Part shown: one piece after another, positions 7,616 through 15,467 of the stretch | How positions within the stretch are numbered: position 1 is the stretch's first letter | How the letters are laid out: every line of letters begins with the position of its first letter | Assembly (NCBI GenBank): GCA_016934645.1 | Contig: JAFGSL010000195.1 | Location: forward strand, 1 to 23,158 | From: Anaerolineae bacterium | Lineage (GTDB): Bacteria > Chloroflexota > Anaerolineae > B4-G1 > SLSP01 | DNA length: 23,158 nucleotides | Reading direction: 5' to 3' | The notes under the pieces: model-generated | What the model was told of the DNA's origin: nothing | Database searches by the model: none | The model's input: the letters and a program-made list of their open reading frames with translations, nothing else | Position numbers and translations under genes: made by a program

Positions 7616-8719
7616 TTACAGCTTCACCGCCGTGGATTTCGACATTTCTAGGACTTCATCACCCGTTACTTCCCGATCCAGTCTCTCGGAGAGGAAAATA
7701 CCCTCGGAGATCAACATGGTGTTTAACGCGACGGCAGCCGTGGGTAACAGTTCCACACACCCTTGCAGCGCCGCGACCCAGTGATGCTGGGAGCTGTCGT
7801 ACACATCGCCGATCTCGTGAACATTGTGCAAGCGATAGTCAAACTGCCCCAAATCGCCCGAACCGTTGATCGCCAGATCGCCAACATTGAAGTAATAACC
7901 GAACGGGTCCAGCTTCACCCCACCCTGCGACCCGACGACGTACGAGCCCTCGAAGCCGTCCATGTGGATGGCCCATGCCTCGATGATGTCCAACGCAATA
8001 TTGTTCTCCAGGCGCACGAAGCCCATACCCAATTCCTCAACGTCGTACCCGCTGATCTCCAGACGGCGCGGATCGATAGGGGTTTCCTGATACGTCTTGC
8101 CAGTGATACGCAATGCTTTAGGATTATTCAACAGGTAGAGGATGTTGGCAATATGATAAACGCCCATATCGTAGAACGCGCCACCGCCGGAATTGCGCTT
8201 CTGCACGAATGGCGGCGCGCCGTAGCCATCCACGTAGGGACGACCCCGACGACGGAAGCCAGTGGAACGTGCATGGTAGATTTTGCCCAGATGCCCACCA
8301 TCAATGAGGTACTTGGCGGCCTTCGTCTCTTTGCTGTAGAGCGTGCTCAACTGGATATGCAGCATCTTGCCGGTTGCCTTAGCGGTCTCCACCATCGTCA
8401 CGCCATCAGCATAGGCGCCCGCTATGGGCTTTTCGCAGTAGACGTGCTTGCCAGCCTCCAACGCCGCCACGGTCACGGGCATGTGCAGGTTGTTATGCAA
8501 GCACACGTCCACCGCGACGATGTCATCGCGCTGCAATAACTCGCGGAAATTCGTATACGTGTCCGGGATACCAAATTCCTGCGCCACGCGGCTCAGTTCA
8601 GCTTCATTGATATCCGCCGCCGCTACGATTTCGGCGCCCTCAATCTTCTGGTAATTTCGCAGATGGCTCTTGCCAATCTGTCCGACACCGATGATACCCA
8701 AACGAACTTTGTCAGCCAT
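7616..8719 (-). CDS. Gfo/Idh/MocA-family NAD(P)-dependent oxidoreductase
   Basis: Cytoplasmic sugar or polyol dehydrogenase-type enzyme. The start is set at ATG 8717-8719 (MADKVRLG, 367 aa) because AAGGAG ends 8 bases upstream; a GTG three codons earlier would overlap that site. An N-terminal Rossmann fold shows [13 protein letters not shown] as the dinucleotide-binding loop and the family signature CEKPIA near residue 97. The C-terminal alpha/beta domain contains [13 protein letters not shown], with the usual Asp and His of the active site. Family length is normal. The substrate is unknown; members oxidise or epimerise sugars, inositols and sugar acids. It lies 45 bases after the DsrE-family gene and about 100 bases before the glycoside hydrolase, so it could process a sugar released by that enzyme. 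That link is inference from position only. Confidence 0.85.
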   Translation of the reverse strand: MADKVRLGIIGVGQIGKSHLRNYQKIEGAEIVAAADINEAELSRVAQEFGIPDTYTNFRELLQRDDIVAVDVCLHNNLHMPVTVAALEAGKHVYCEKPIAGAYADGVTMVETAKATGKMLHIQLSTLYSKETKAAKYLIDGGHLGKIYHARSTGFRRRGRPYVDGYGAPPFVQKRNSGGGAFYDMGVYHIANILYLLNNPKALRITGKTYQETPIDPRRLEISGYDVEELGMGFVRLENNIALDIIEAWAIHMDGFEGSYVVGSQGGVKLDPFGYYFNVGDLAINGSGDLGQFDYRLHNVHEIGDVYDSSQHHWVAALQGCVELLPTAAVALNTMLISEGIFLSERLDREVTGDEVLEMSKSTAVKL

Positions 8720-8764
8720 ATAACGCACTCCTTTACCGAATCTATTGGAAACTATAGAGAAAAA

Positions 8765-9115
8765 TCAAAACGTGATCACCTGGTATCCCGCGTCGATGTA
8801 TTTCGCCAGACTCGGGTGCCCGGTCATTTCGCTACACAGGGGAAGGCCCTGCGCTTCAATCTCAGCAAGCGCCTCCATCTTGGCGGCACACGCCTTACAG
8901 ACACAATCAATCATTCCCTGTTCTTTCACCTGCCGGTAGAACTTGTGGAACTGTGTCGCCGGATCGTTGAGCGTATCTGCCGTTTTGGTTGCACTCCCCT
9001 CAATCACTACTTTGACATCATAGCCGCGCGCCGCCATATCGAGAGCATTGAGCAACACGTGTACAAAACACATCAGTTCTCCATTGAACGCTACCAAAAC
9101 GATTTTCTTCGCCAT
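8765..9115 (-). CDS. DsrE-family small protein with Cys cluster
   Basis: 116-residue soluble protein; the start is ATG 9113-9115, with GGAGG 5 bases upstream, not the in-frame codon 24 bases earlier. It opens with a beta strand (KKIVLVAFNGE) and has the DsrE/DsrF-like alternating layout: a long first helix with HVLLNALDMAARG, then DVKVVIEGSA, and near the C-terminus IDCVCKACAAKM with C71, C73 and C76, plus C94. The cysteine cluster sits where DsrE relatives carry their reactive cysteine, so sulfur relay or a redox role is possible. No dsrF, dsrH, tusA or sulfurtransferase gene is nearby. It follows the AI-2E permease gene by 27 bases. The exact function is unknown. Confidence 0.75.
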   Translation of the reverse strand: MAKKIVLVAFNGELMCFVHVLLNALDMAARGYDVKVVIEGSATKTADTLNDPATQFHKFYRQVKEQGMIDCVCKACAAKMEALAEIEAQGLPLCSEMTGHPSLAKYIDAGYQVITF

Positions 9116-9142
9116 ACAACCTCCGTCTAAAACTCTCAATCC

Positions 9143-10312
9143 CTAGACCAGCATGTCAAACGCCTCAGCACGCCACACTCTATCCAAAGCCTCACTGGGA
9201 GAAAGGGGAATTTCCTCAAGGCGGAAATAGGCATACCGGAACACGTCGCGCAGCACAGCAGTCGTGACCGGCGCAAGGAACAGACCAACCAACCCTCCCA
9301 ACTCACTGCCGATGACCAGAACCACCATCACCAGCACCGGATGCAACTGCACGCTTCGCCCCAAAACGCGTGGGGTGATGAAAATGTTCTCTATTTGTTG
9401 GATAACCACGGCGTAAATCCCTACGACCAACGCTAGGGTAGGATTCTGGGCCAACGCGACAAGAATTGCCGGGATCGCGCCCAGGATCGGGCCAATGTTG
9501 GGGATCAATTCGAAAATGCCGGCGATGACCCCAAGGATTAACGCAAACTGCACACCAGCAATCCCAAAGAAAATCGTCGAGATAGCGCCGATGATAAGAG
9601 CCAAAAAGAGTTGTCCACGCAAATAAGAGGCGAAAACTGCGTCAACTAGGGTCACGACTTTTAGCACGTCCTCGCGAATCGAAATAGGGATCGAACGCAC
9701 AAACGTCTGGCCCAGCTTTTGTGAATCCAGCAGCATGTAGAACGTCCAAAAGGGGATGATCAAAATCGCCAGCACAAGGCTGAAGGTATAGGAGATCACC
9801 ACCGCCGTTCCACCTACGGCTTGCTGGAGGATCCTGCCAATCTGCTCGCCAAAATTGTTCAGGTTTTCATCGACCTGTACGCGCACCTGCTCCGGCAACA
9901 GGCGATATTGCTCGACGACGTCTTCGCCAAGTTGGTAGATATACTCCCAGATGGTATCCCTGGTCTCCCACAACGCCTTACCCTGATCAATCAAGACAGG
10001 CACAAAAACCGAAAAGAAACCAACCAGGGTTGCTATCACGAGCAAATACACCAGCCCGATGGCCAATCCCCGCGCAGGATGCTTCAAAAAGCCCAGATAA
10101 CGCCGTTGGCTCAACCACAAGAATCCTCGCTCGAAAAACCTGATCAACGGCGCAAGCACGTAAGCCAGGACCAGACCAAAAGCGTAAGGGACCAGAACCG
10201 TCCGCGCGGACCATACCACCGCTCCCAGAATCGCCAGTGAGACCAACACCAGAACCAATTGCTTGCGTCGCGATAAAGGAATCCTCCGCCAGGCATCGGT
10301 CAACGCACTCAT
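9143..10312 (-). CDS. AI-2E family transporter (TqsA/PerM-like permease)
   Basis: 389-residue inner-membrane protein. A basic N-terminal tail (SRRKQ) precedes TM1 (about 19-34) and TM2 (41-58). Further hydrophobic spans follow near 84-106, then a long extracytoplasmic amphipathic segment (about 107-180) and four to five C-terminal spans. The conserved family block GVQFALILGVIAGIFELIPNIGP begins near residue 250. Named after autoinducer-2 export by E. coli TqsA, the family also includes ion antiporters, so the name does not prove a signalling role. GGAGG ends 7 bases before the ATG. Only 12 bases separate it from the lepA stop, so it is very likely cotranscribed with lepA and the following dsrE-like gene. 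Confidence 0.88.
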   Translation of the reverse strand: MSALTDAWRRIPLSRRKQLVLVLVSLAILGAVVWSARTVLVPYAFGLVLAYVLAPLIRFFERGFLWLSQRRYLGFLKHPARGLAIGLVYLLVIATLVGFFSVFVPVLIDQGKALWETRDTIWEYIYQLGEDVVEQYRLLPEQVRVQVDENLNNFGEQIGRILQQAVGGTAVVISYTFSLVLAILIIPFWTFYMLLDSQKLGQTFVRSIPISIREDVLKVVTLVDAVFASYLRGQLFLALIIGAISTIFFGIAGVQFALILGVIAGIFELIPNIGPILGAIPAILVALAQNPTLALVVGIYAVVIQQIENIFITPRVLGRSVQLHPVLVMVVLVIGSELGGLVGLFLAPVTTAVLRDVFRYAYFRLEEIPLSPSEALDRVWRAEAFDMLV

Positions 10313-10324
10313 GCACTCCCTCCG

Positions 10325-12139
10325 TCAATCCTCATCCAGTCGCAGCATCGCCAGGAACGCCTCTTGCGGTATGATAACATTGCCCAGTTGCTTCATCCGC
10401 TTCTTCCCGGCCTTCTGTTTTTCCAGCAATTTCCGCTTACGCGTGATGTCGCCACCGTAACACTTGGCCAGCACGCCCTTGCGCAATGCCTGCACGTTGA
10501 CGCGCGCCACCACCTTGCCGCCCACCACCGCCTGAATCGGCACTTCAAACAACTGGCGTGGAATCGCTTCTTTCATCTTGCGGATAAGCAACGAGCCTTT
10601 CTCATAGGTCATGTCGCGGTGGACGATAATCGCAAGCGCATCCACCGGCTCTTTGTTCACCAACACATCGACTTTCACCAGATCATCGACGCGATAGCTG
10701 TCAAAACTGTAATCCATCGATGCGTACCCGCGCGTCGCCGACTTGATACGATCGTGCAGGTCAATCACCATCTCCGCCAACGGCACTTCGAAGGTCAACA
10801 GCACACGCTTCTGATCCAGCGTCTCGGTAAGCAGGAAGTTGCCGCGCTTGCGGCGGAAAATCTCCATCAGCGCGCCGATGTACTCATTTGGTGTGATCAC
10901 CTGCACCTTCATCCACGGCTCTCGCACCTCTTCGATGAGCGATGGATCGGGCAAATCGGCGGGGCGGTGGATCTCGATCTCCTCACCACTCGTCAAAAGA
11001 ACTTGATAAGCTACGCTCGGCGCGGTCACGACGAGGTCTTGCGCGTACTCGCGTTCCAACCGCTCCTGGACGATAATCATGTGGAAAAGTCCCAGGAAAC
11101 CACAGCGAAAACCGAATTGCAACGCCTGCGACGTCTCCGGCTCATACGTGAGTGAGGCGTCGTTGAGTTGAAGCTTCTCCAGCGCATCCCGCAGGTTTTC
11201 GTAGTCGTCGGCCTCGGAGGGATACAGGCTGGCGAAGACCATTGGTTTGGCGGGACGATAGCCCGCCAGAGGTTCCGCTGCTGCATGACGCTGTTCGGTA
11301 ACCGTATCGCCGACATGCGCCTCGCGTACTGACTTAAAGCCGGTGGCGATATAGCCCACCTCGCCTGCGGAGAGCTGCTCCACCGGCGTCATCCCTGGCA
11401 TAAAAACCCCCACTTCCACCGGGTCCGTTTTCGCGCCGGTTGCCATCATCAATAACGGCGTTGTCCCCGTCACCTGGCCTTCGTAAAGGCGTATGTAAGC
11501 GATCACACCTTTGTACGAGTCATAGTGCGAATCGAACACCAGCGCCTGCAATGGAGCCTCCACGTCGGAGCCTTTGGGCGGCGGGACATGATCCACCACG
11601 GCCTGCAGCACCGCGACGACGTTCGTCCCATCTTTGGCGGAAACGGGGATCACGTCCGTCACCGGCACACCGATCAACTCCGACACTTCCTGCGCCACCC
11701 GCTCCACATCCGCTGTCGCTAGATCGATTTTGTTGATTACTGGTACGATCTCGAGATCGTTTTCCAGCGCCAGATACAGATTGGCCAACGTCTGCGCCTC
11801 GATACCCTGCGTCGCATCGACAACCAACACCGCGCCCTCGCAGGCCGCCAGCGCCCGGCTCACCTCGTAAGCAAAGTCCACGTGACCGGGCGTGTCAATC
11901 AAATTCAGCTCGTACTCTTTACCGTCGGCTGCCGTCCAGTGCATCTGTACCGCCGACGCCTTGATCGTCACGCCTTTCTCTTGCTCCAGGTCCATGCTAT
12001 CGAGCACCTGCGATTGACCACCGGCAAACTTCCGCGCCTCGACCGTCCCAGTCACTTCTAGCAACCGGTCGGCCAGCGTCGATTTGCCGTGATCGATGTG
12101 CGCGATAATGCTAAAATTCCGAATATATTGCGAATCCAT
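10325..12139 (-). CDS. lepA: Elongation factor 4 (back-translocating GTPase LepA)
   Basis: Ribosome-associated GTPase of 604 residues, the full family length. GTP-binding motifs are in order: G1 AHIDHGKS (13-20), switch-region EKGVTIK, G3 DTPGHVDF (82-89), G4 NKID (136-139) and G5 SAKDG. EF-G-like domains II, III and V follow, and the LepA-specific C-terminal domain ends in RKRKLLEKQKAGKKRMKQLG. GAGGGAG lies directly upstream of the ATG. The gene follows tlyA after a 74-base spacer carrying a CACGAATC inverted repeat, and it is followed within 12 bases by the AI-2E permease gene. Together these make a tlyA-lepA-permease-dsrE run. EF4 is thought to help ribosome assembly or stalled translation; the product is not normally essential. 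Assignment is firm. Confidence 0.97.
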   Translation of the reverse strand: MDSQYIRNFSIIAHIDHGKSTLADRLLEVTGTVEARKFAGGQSQVLDSMDLEQEKGVTIKASAVQMHWTAADGKEYELNLIDTPGHVDFAYEVSRALAACEGAVLVVDATQGIEAQTLANLYLALENDLEIVPVINKIDLATADVERVAQEVSELIGVPVTDVIPVSAKDGTNVVAVLQAVVDHVPPPKGSDVEAPLQALVFDSHYDSYKGVIAYIRLYEGQVTGTTPLLMMATGAKTDPVEVGVFMPGMTPVEQLSAGEVGYIATGFKSVREAHVGDTVTEQRHAAAEPLAGYRPAKPMVFASLYPSEADDYENLRDALEKLQLNDASLTYEPETSQALQFGFRCGFLGLFHMIIVQERLEREYAQDLVVTAPSVAYQVLLTSGEEIEIHRPADLPDPSLIEEVREPWMKVQVITPNEYIGALMEIFRRKRGNFLLTETLDQKRVLLTFEVPLAEMVIDLHDRIKSATRGYASMDYSFDSYRVDDLVKVDVLVNKEPVDALAIIVHRDMTYEKGSLLIRKMKEAIPRQLFEVPIQAVVGGKVVARVNVQALRKGVLAKCYGGDITRKRKLLEKQKAGKKRMKQLGNVIIPQEAFLAMLRLDED

Positions 12140-12170
12140 CCTTCTCCCTCAAAAATAAACTGCGAATTTT

Positions 12171-12202
12171 CACGAATCTTACTAATTTACCCTTGATTCG
12201 TG
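12171..12202. repeat. Inverted repeat CACGAATC/GATTCGTG in the tlyA-lepA spacer
   Basis: Arms 12171-12178 and 12195-12202 are perfect 8-bp complements around a 16-base AT-rich loop. No U-run follows on the minus strand, so termination is doubtful. The GAATC/CGTG wording is typical of AT-rich interspersed repeats. It lies 31 bases upstream of the lepA start and could influence lepA mRNA folding. Confidence 0.55.
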
Positions 12203-12213
12203 TAGAAATGGTA

Positions 12214-13020
12214 TTAAATCTCAGCGTTTACAGCTTCTAGCGTTTGGTCAATCCACATCTGTACATTGACGGAATCTGCACCCAAGGTCCACCAGCCCAG
12301 GAATTCGACGTTGCCGGCCGGGCCACGCAGCGGGGAAACCATCAGCCCCTGCAATCCCAGATCCAAAGCCGCCATATCGGCTGTCACCGTCTCCAAAACC
12401 TGCCGGTGAACCACCGGATCGCGCACCACCCCGCCTTTACCGACGCGCTTGCGCCCGGCCTCGAACTGCGGTTTGATCAACGAAATCACCGTGCCGCAGG
12501 GGTTGAGCCAATGCACCGCCGTCGCGTAGATGATGCGCAGCGAAATGAACGAGACATCCGACACAATCACATCCACCGGTTCGGGCAAGGTTGCCAGATA
12601 GCGTGCGTTCACCCGCTCCATCACCACCACCCGCGTATCCTGGCGCAATTCCCATGCGAGTTGGCCATAGCCCACGTCAATCGCGTAGACCTTTGCCGCG
12701 CCGTGCTGCAAGAGACAATCCGTGAACCCGCCTGTCGAAGCGCCGATGTCCGCCACGACTTGCCCTGCCACCAAGAGCGGAAAACGCTCCAACGCCGCTG
12801 CTAGCTTCTCCCCACCCCGGCTCACGAAGCGTGGCTTGGCCTTGAGGCTGATGGCGGCGACTTCCACCACGTCGGTACCCGGTTTATCAACCAGTTGGCC
12901 ATTGACCAATACTTCGCCCGCGCGGATCAAACGCTGCGCCAACGAGCGGCTCTCGACCAGACCACGCTCGACCAATAAAAGATCCAGGCGAACTTTCCGT
13001 TCGCTCCGCTGCTTTTTCAC
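12214..13020 (-). CDS. tlyA: TlyA-family 16S/23S rRNA (cytidine-2'-O)-methyltransferase
   Basis: 268-residue cytoplasmic enzyme. An S4 RNA-binding domain (about 11-70: RLDLLLVERG, AQRLIRAGEVLVNG) precedes the linker RGGEKL and an FtsJ/RrmJ-like methyltransferase fold. The SAM loop is VVADIGASTGGFTD (88-101). Catalytic-tetrad candidates are K72, D155 in SDVSFIS, K183 in LIKPQFE and the Glu of NVEFLGWW. TlyA methylates ribosomal RNA and affects capreomycin sensitivity in mycobacteria. The start is GTG 13018-13020; an in-frame stop lies just upstream, no Shine-Dalgarno is present, and a good promoter places the transcription start at the GTG, so translation is probably leaderless. Some relatives are annotated as haemolysins, which is a historical misnomer. 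It heads the tlyA-lepA run. Confidence 0.92.
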   Translation of the reverse strand: MKKQRSERKVRLDLLLVERGLVESRSLAQRLIRAGEVLVNGQLVDKPGTDVVEVAAISLKAKPRFVSRGGEKLAAALERFPLLVAGQVVADIGASTGGFTDCLLQHGAAKVYAIDVGYGQLAWELRQDTRVVVMERVNARYLATLPEPVDVIVSDVSFISLRIIYATAVHWLNPCGTVISLIKPQFEAGRKRVGKGGVVRDPVVHRQVLETVTADMAALDLGLQGLMVSPLRGPAGNVEFLGWWTLGADSVNVQMWIDQTLEAVNAEI

Positions 13021-13026
13021 GTGTGA

Positions 13027-13055
13027 AGAATACCTGAAATTGCCTTAATCGTCAA
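13027..13055 (-). promoter_or_regulatory. Promoter of tlyA giving a predicted leaderless mRNA
   Basis: The -35 TTGACG (13050-13055) and -10 TATTCT (13027-13032) are 17 bases apart. Six bases separate the -10 from the GTG start codon at 13020, so the expected transcription start is the G of the start codon or a base beside it. This matches the lack of a Shine-Dalgarno sequence. Confidence 0.6.
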
Positions 13056-13063
13056 ATGAAATC

Positions 13064-13114
13064 AAGATGCGCGTGCATCTTTTTCAGTCAGCAGATTGAG
13101 CAGATGAAGCAGAT
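13064..13114. repeat. Hairpin and 9-base-period repeat in the rluD-tlyA spacer
   Basis: AAGATGC-GCGT-GCATCTT (13064-13081) is a perfect 7-bp hairpin. It is followed on the plus strand by three copies of AGCAGAT at 13090, 13099 and 13108 (9-base period). On the minus strand this sits upstream of the tlyA promoter. The AGCAGATT/GAGCAGATGA wording resembles an interspersed repeat. The remainder of the 180-base gap (to 13200) shows nothing I can name. Confidence 0.5.
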
Positions 13115-13200
13115 TAGAGTCAGACTACAAAAGTCCCACGAGACACCTGGTCAAGCAAATCTCTGCACCGGACAACAGGCTTACAAGACGCAATACAAGT

Positions 13201-14178
13201 TTAGACTTTTGTAGTCTTTGGCACCGGCAAAGAATCCGTGACCGGCGTCAAAGATGCAAGGAATTCCGCCAAATCATCCGGCAGCGGCGCAGAGAAGGTC
13301 ATCTTTTCTTCCGTCATCGGATGCTGGAACGTCAACGCGCGCGCGTGGAGGAACTGGCGCGGTGCGAGTAGCGGACTGTGCGCCGGACCGTAGACGGCAT
13401 CCCCTACCAGCGGATAACCGAGCCAGGCAAAATGAACGCGAATCTGATGCGTGCGCCCGGTCAGCAACCGCACATCCAGCAGCGTATAGATGCGATGATG
13501 TGCGTCGCGATAGCGCCCACGGACCCGCCAGCGCGTGCGCGCTGGCTTGCCGTTGGTGACGACGGCCATACGTTTGCGGTGAACGCGATGCCGCCCAATC
13601 GGCGCCTCGATAACACCCCCGGCCTGTTCAATGTTGCCGATCACCAGGGCAACATAAGTCTTGCGCACCTCCCGCTGTTTGAACTGCCGCTGCAACGCGT
13701 GGATGGCGTGGTCATTCTTGGCAACGACCAACACGCCGGAGGTATCCTTGTCCAACCGATGAACGATGCCGGGCCGCAACTCACCGCCGATCCCTTGCAG
13801 ATCATCGCAATGTGCCAGCAGCGCGTTGACCAAGGTACCGGAATAGTTTCCTGCGCCCGGATGCACGACCATCCCCGCCGCCTTGTTGACCACCAGGATG
13901 TCCGCGTCCTCGTACAGAATGTCCAACGGTAGTGGCTCTGGGGATAGTGCCACTGGCTGAGATGGGGGAATATGCACCACCACCGCGTTACCGCGCCGCA
14001 CCTTGTACGATGAACGGGGCACAGCGCCATTCACCGTCACTTCCCCGGCATCGATGAGACGTTGCGCCGCCGTGCGCGATAGCTCCGGCAACGCCTCGGC
14101 GATGAAACTATCGACGCGCGCCCCCTCGTCTTCGATGAGTAACGTGAATGTCGTGCCGTGATCCATTTCGGCAGTCAT
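13201..14178 (-). CDS. rluD: RluD-type 23S rRNA pseudouridine synthase
   Basis: 325-residue cytoplasmic enzyme of the RluA/RluD family. An N-terminal S4 domain (about 18-70: RVDSFIAEAL, AAQRLIDAGEVTVNG) precedes the catalytic domain. The active-site block GIVHRLDKDTSGVLVV carries the catalytic aspartate D143, corresponding to D139 of E. coli RluD. Other conserved segments are VVNKAAGMVVHPG and LTGRTHQIRVHFAWLGYPLVGD. RluD modifies the helix-69 uridines of 23S rRNA; family members differ in target, so the precise sites are inferred. Its ATG overlaps the stop codon of hutI by ATGA (14175-14178), which implies translational coupling and cotranscription with hutI. No clear terminator follows the stop codon. 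Confidence 0.9.
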   Translation of the reverse strand: MTAEMDHGTTFTLLIEDEGARVDSFIAEALPELSRTAAQRLIDAGEVTVNGAVPRSSYKVRRGNAVVVHIPPSQPVALSPEPLPLDILYEDADILVVNKAAGMVVHPGAGNYSGTLVNALLAHCDDLQGIGGELRPGIVHRLDKDTSGVLVVAKNDHAIHALQRQFKQREVRKTYVALVIGNIEQAGGVIEAPIGRHRVHRKRMAVVTNGKPARTRWRVRGRYRDAHHRIYTLLDVRLLTGRTHQIRVHFAWLGYPLVGDAVYGPAHSPLLAPRQFLHARALTFQHPMTEEKMTFSAPLPDDLAEFLASLTPVTDSLPVPKTTKV

Positions 14179-15467
14179 GCGTAAACCACCTGCCCGTTCA
14201 TCGCCACAGTTTCACCGCCTTTGACGACCAGCGCCACAGGATTCGTGCCAAAGCGATAACCCAGATACCGGTAGTCCGGTACATCCAGGACCAACAAATC
14301 GCCCGTGTAGCCCGGCGTTAGGCTCCCCACCCGGTCGCCCAGGCCGAGAGCGCACGCCGCGTTCAACGTCGCCGCGACGAGTGCCTGTGCGGGCGTCAAG
14401 CGCAGATAGCGGCACGCCAACGCGATCACGAACGGTATTGATTCATTCCAGGCCGTGCCCGGAGTGCAGTCACTCGCCAGTGCCAATGCCGCGCCCGCCT
14501 CCAGGAGCGCGCGGGCGGGAGTGTAGTCGTGGTGTCCCAAGCCGAACGGCGTACACGGCAGCGACACCGCCACCGTATCCGATGCACCAAGCGCCGCTAT
14601 ATCCTCCGGCGGCGTCGTGACCAGATGATCCGCCGACGTTGCGCCAAGGTCAACTGCCAACTTCGTCCCGCCGAATGAGGCAAACTCATCGACGTGAATT
14701 TTCAGCGGAAAACCTAGCGCCTGCGCCGCCTCAAGGATACGCCGGCTCTGCGGCAAGTCGAACGCGCCATCCTCGCAAAAAACATCGCAAAAGGGCAAGC
14801 GTTCCAATCCCAGCGCGCGCGATTTTTCCGCGATTGCAGACAGCATCTCGTAAATCACCACGTCCACATAGGCGTCGGAACGGCCTTTGTACTCAGCCGG
14901 GACAGCATGCGCCCCCAGGAATGTCGGGGTCAATGTCACCGGGTGACTGCGATCAAGCGCCACAATCGCCTCCAACTGCCGTAATTCCGTGCCGGTTTCC
15001 AGACCGTAGCCCGTCTTCACCTCCACGGTCGTGGCACCGTGAGCCAGCATCCGGTCCAAACGCGGCCGCATCGCCGCAACCAATTCGTCCACCGAAGCAT
15101 CGCGTGTGGCGCGCACGGTGGACATAATCCCGCCGCCCGCCGCCATAATCTCCATATACATCGCACCGGCGATGCGCTGCTCAAACTCCGCCGCGCGGTC
15201 GCCCATCCACACCAGGTGCGTGTGCGGATCGACGAAACCAGGGCATACTACCTTGCCGCTCGCGTCAATCTCACGGGAGGCACGGAACTGAGTCGCCAAT
15301 TCACGGGTTGGCCCCACCGCGACCACGCACCCCTCAGCGATGGCGACTGCGCCTTCTTCGATGAGGCCCAATTCACCCAAATGCGCACCACGCTGTGGCC
15401 CCGCGGCTTGTGGCGGGATGACGCACAATTGCGCTGCCGAGTGAACGAACAAGTCGATAGTTGTCAT
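14175..15467 (-). CDS. hutI: Imidazolonepropionase (histidine degradation)
   Basis: Amidohydrolase-superfamily enzyme that opens 4-imidazolone-5-propionate to N-formimino-L-glutamate, the third step of histidine breakdown. The 430-residue protein shows the expected metal and active-site motifs: H82 and H84 in DPHTHLVWMG, H187 in FLGAHAVP, H258 and E261 in KIHVDEF, and D333 in ASDCTPGTAWNES. Many homologues have Asn where this one has Thr (SDxNPG), a modest deviation. Substrate-recognition segments MAAGGGIMSTV and KTGYGLETGTELRQL are typical of HutI. No hutH, hutU or hutG lies in the window. Instead the gene overlaps by 4 bases (ATGA) both the GT-C-like gene upstream and rluD downstream, an unusual set of partners. 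The enzyme assignment is strong. Confidence 0.9.
   Translation of the reverse strand: MTTIDLFVHSAAQLCVIPPQAAGPQRGAHLGELGLIEEGAVAIAEGCVVAVGPTRELATQFRASREIDASGKVVCPGFVDPHTHLVWMGDRAAEFEQRIAGAMYMEIMAAGGGIMSTVRATRDASVDELVAAMRPRLDRMLAHGATTVEVKTGYGLETGTELRQLEAIVALDRSHPVTLTPTFLGAHAVPAEYKGRSDAYVDVVIYEMLSAIAEKSRALGLERLPFCDVFCEDGAFDLPQSRRILEAAQALGFPLKIHVDEFASFGGTKLAVDLGATSADHLVTTPPEDIAALGASDTVAVSLPCTPFGLGHHDYTPARALLEAGAALALASDCTPGTAWNESIPFVIALACRYLRLTPAQALVAATLNAACALGLGDRVGSLTPGYTGDLLVLDVPDYRYLGYRFGTNPVALVVKGGETVAMNGQVVYA

Noticed and set aside
8720..8728. GTG at 8728 as start of the Gfo/Idh/MocA gene
   Set aside because: It would overlap the AAGGAG site that serves ATG 8719.
8765..10312. Quorum-sensing locus suggested by the AI-2E family name
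   Set aside because: No luxS, lsr or receptor gene is present, and the family includes non-signalling ion transporters.
13064..13085. Plus-strand intrinsic terminator (hairpin with T-run)
   Set aside because: No plus-strand gene lies upstream, so there is no transcript for it to end; it is better explained as part of a repeat.
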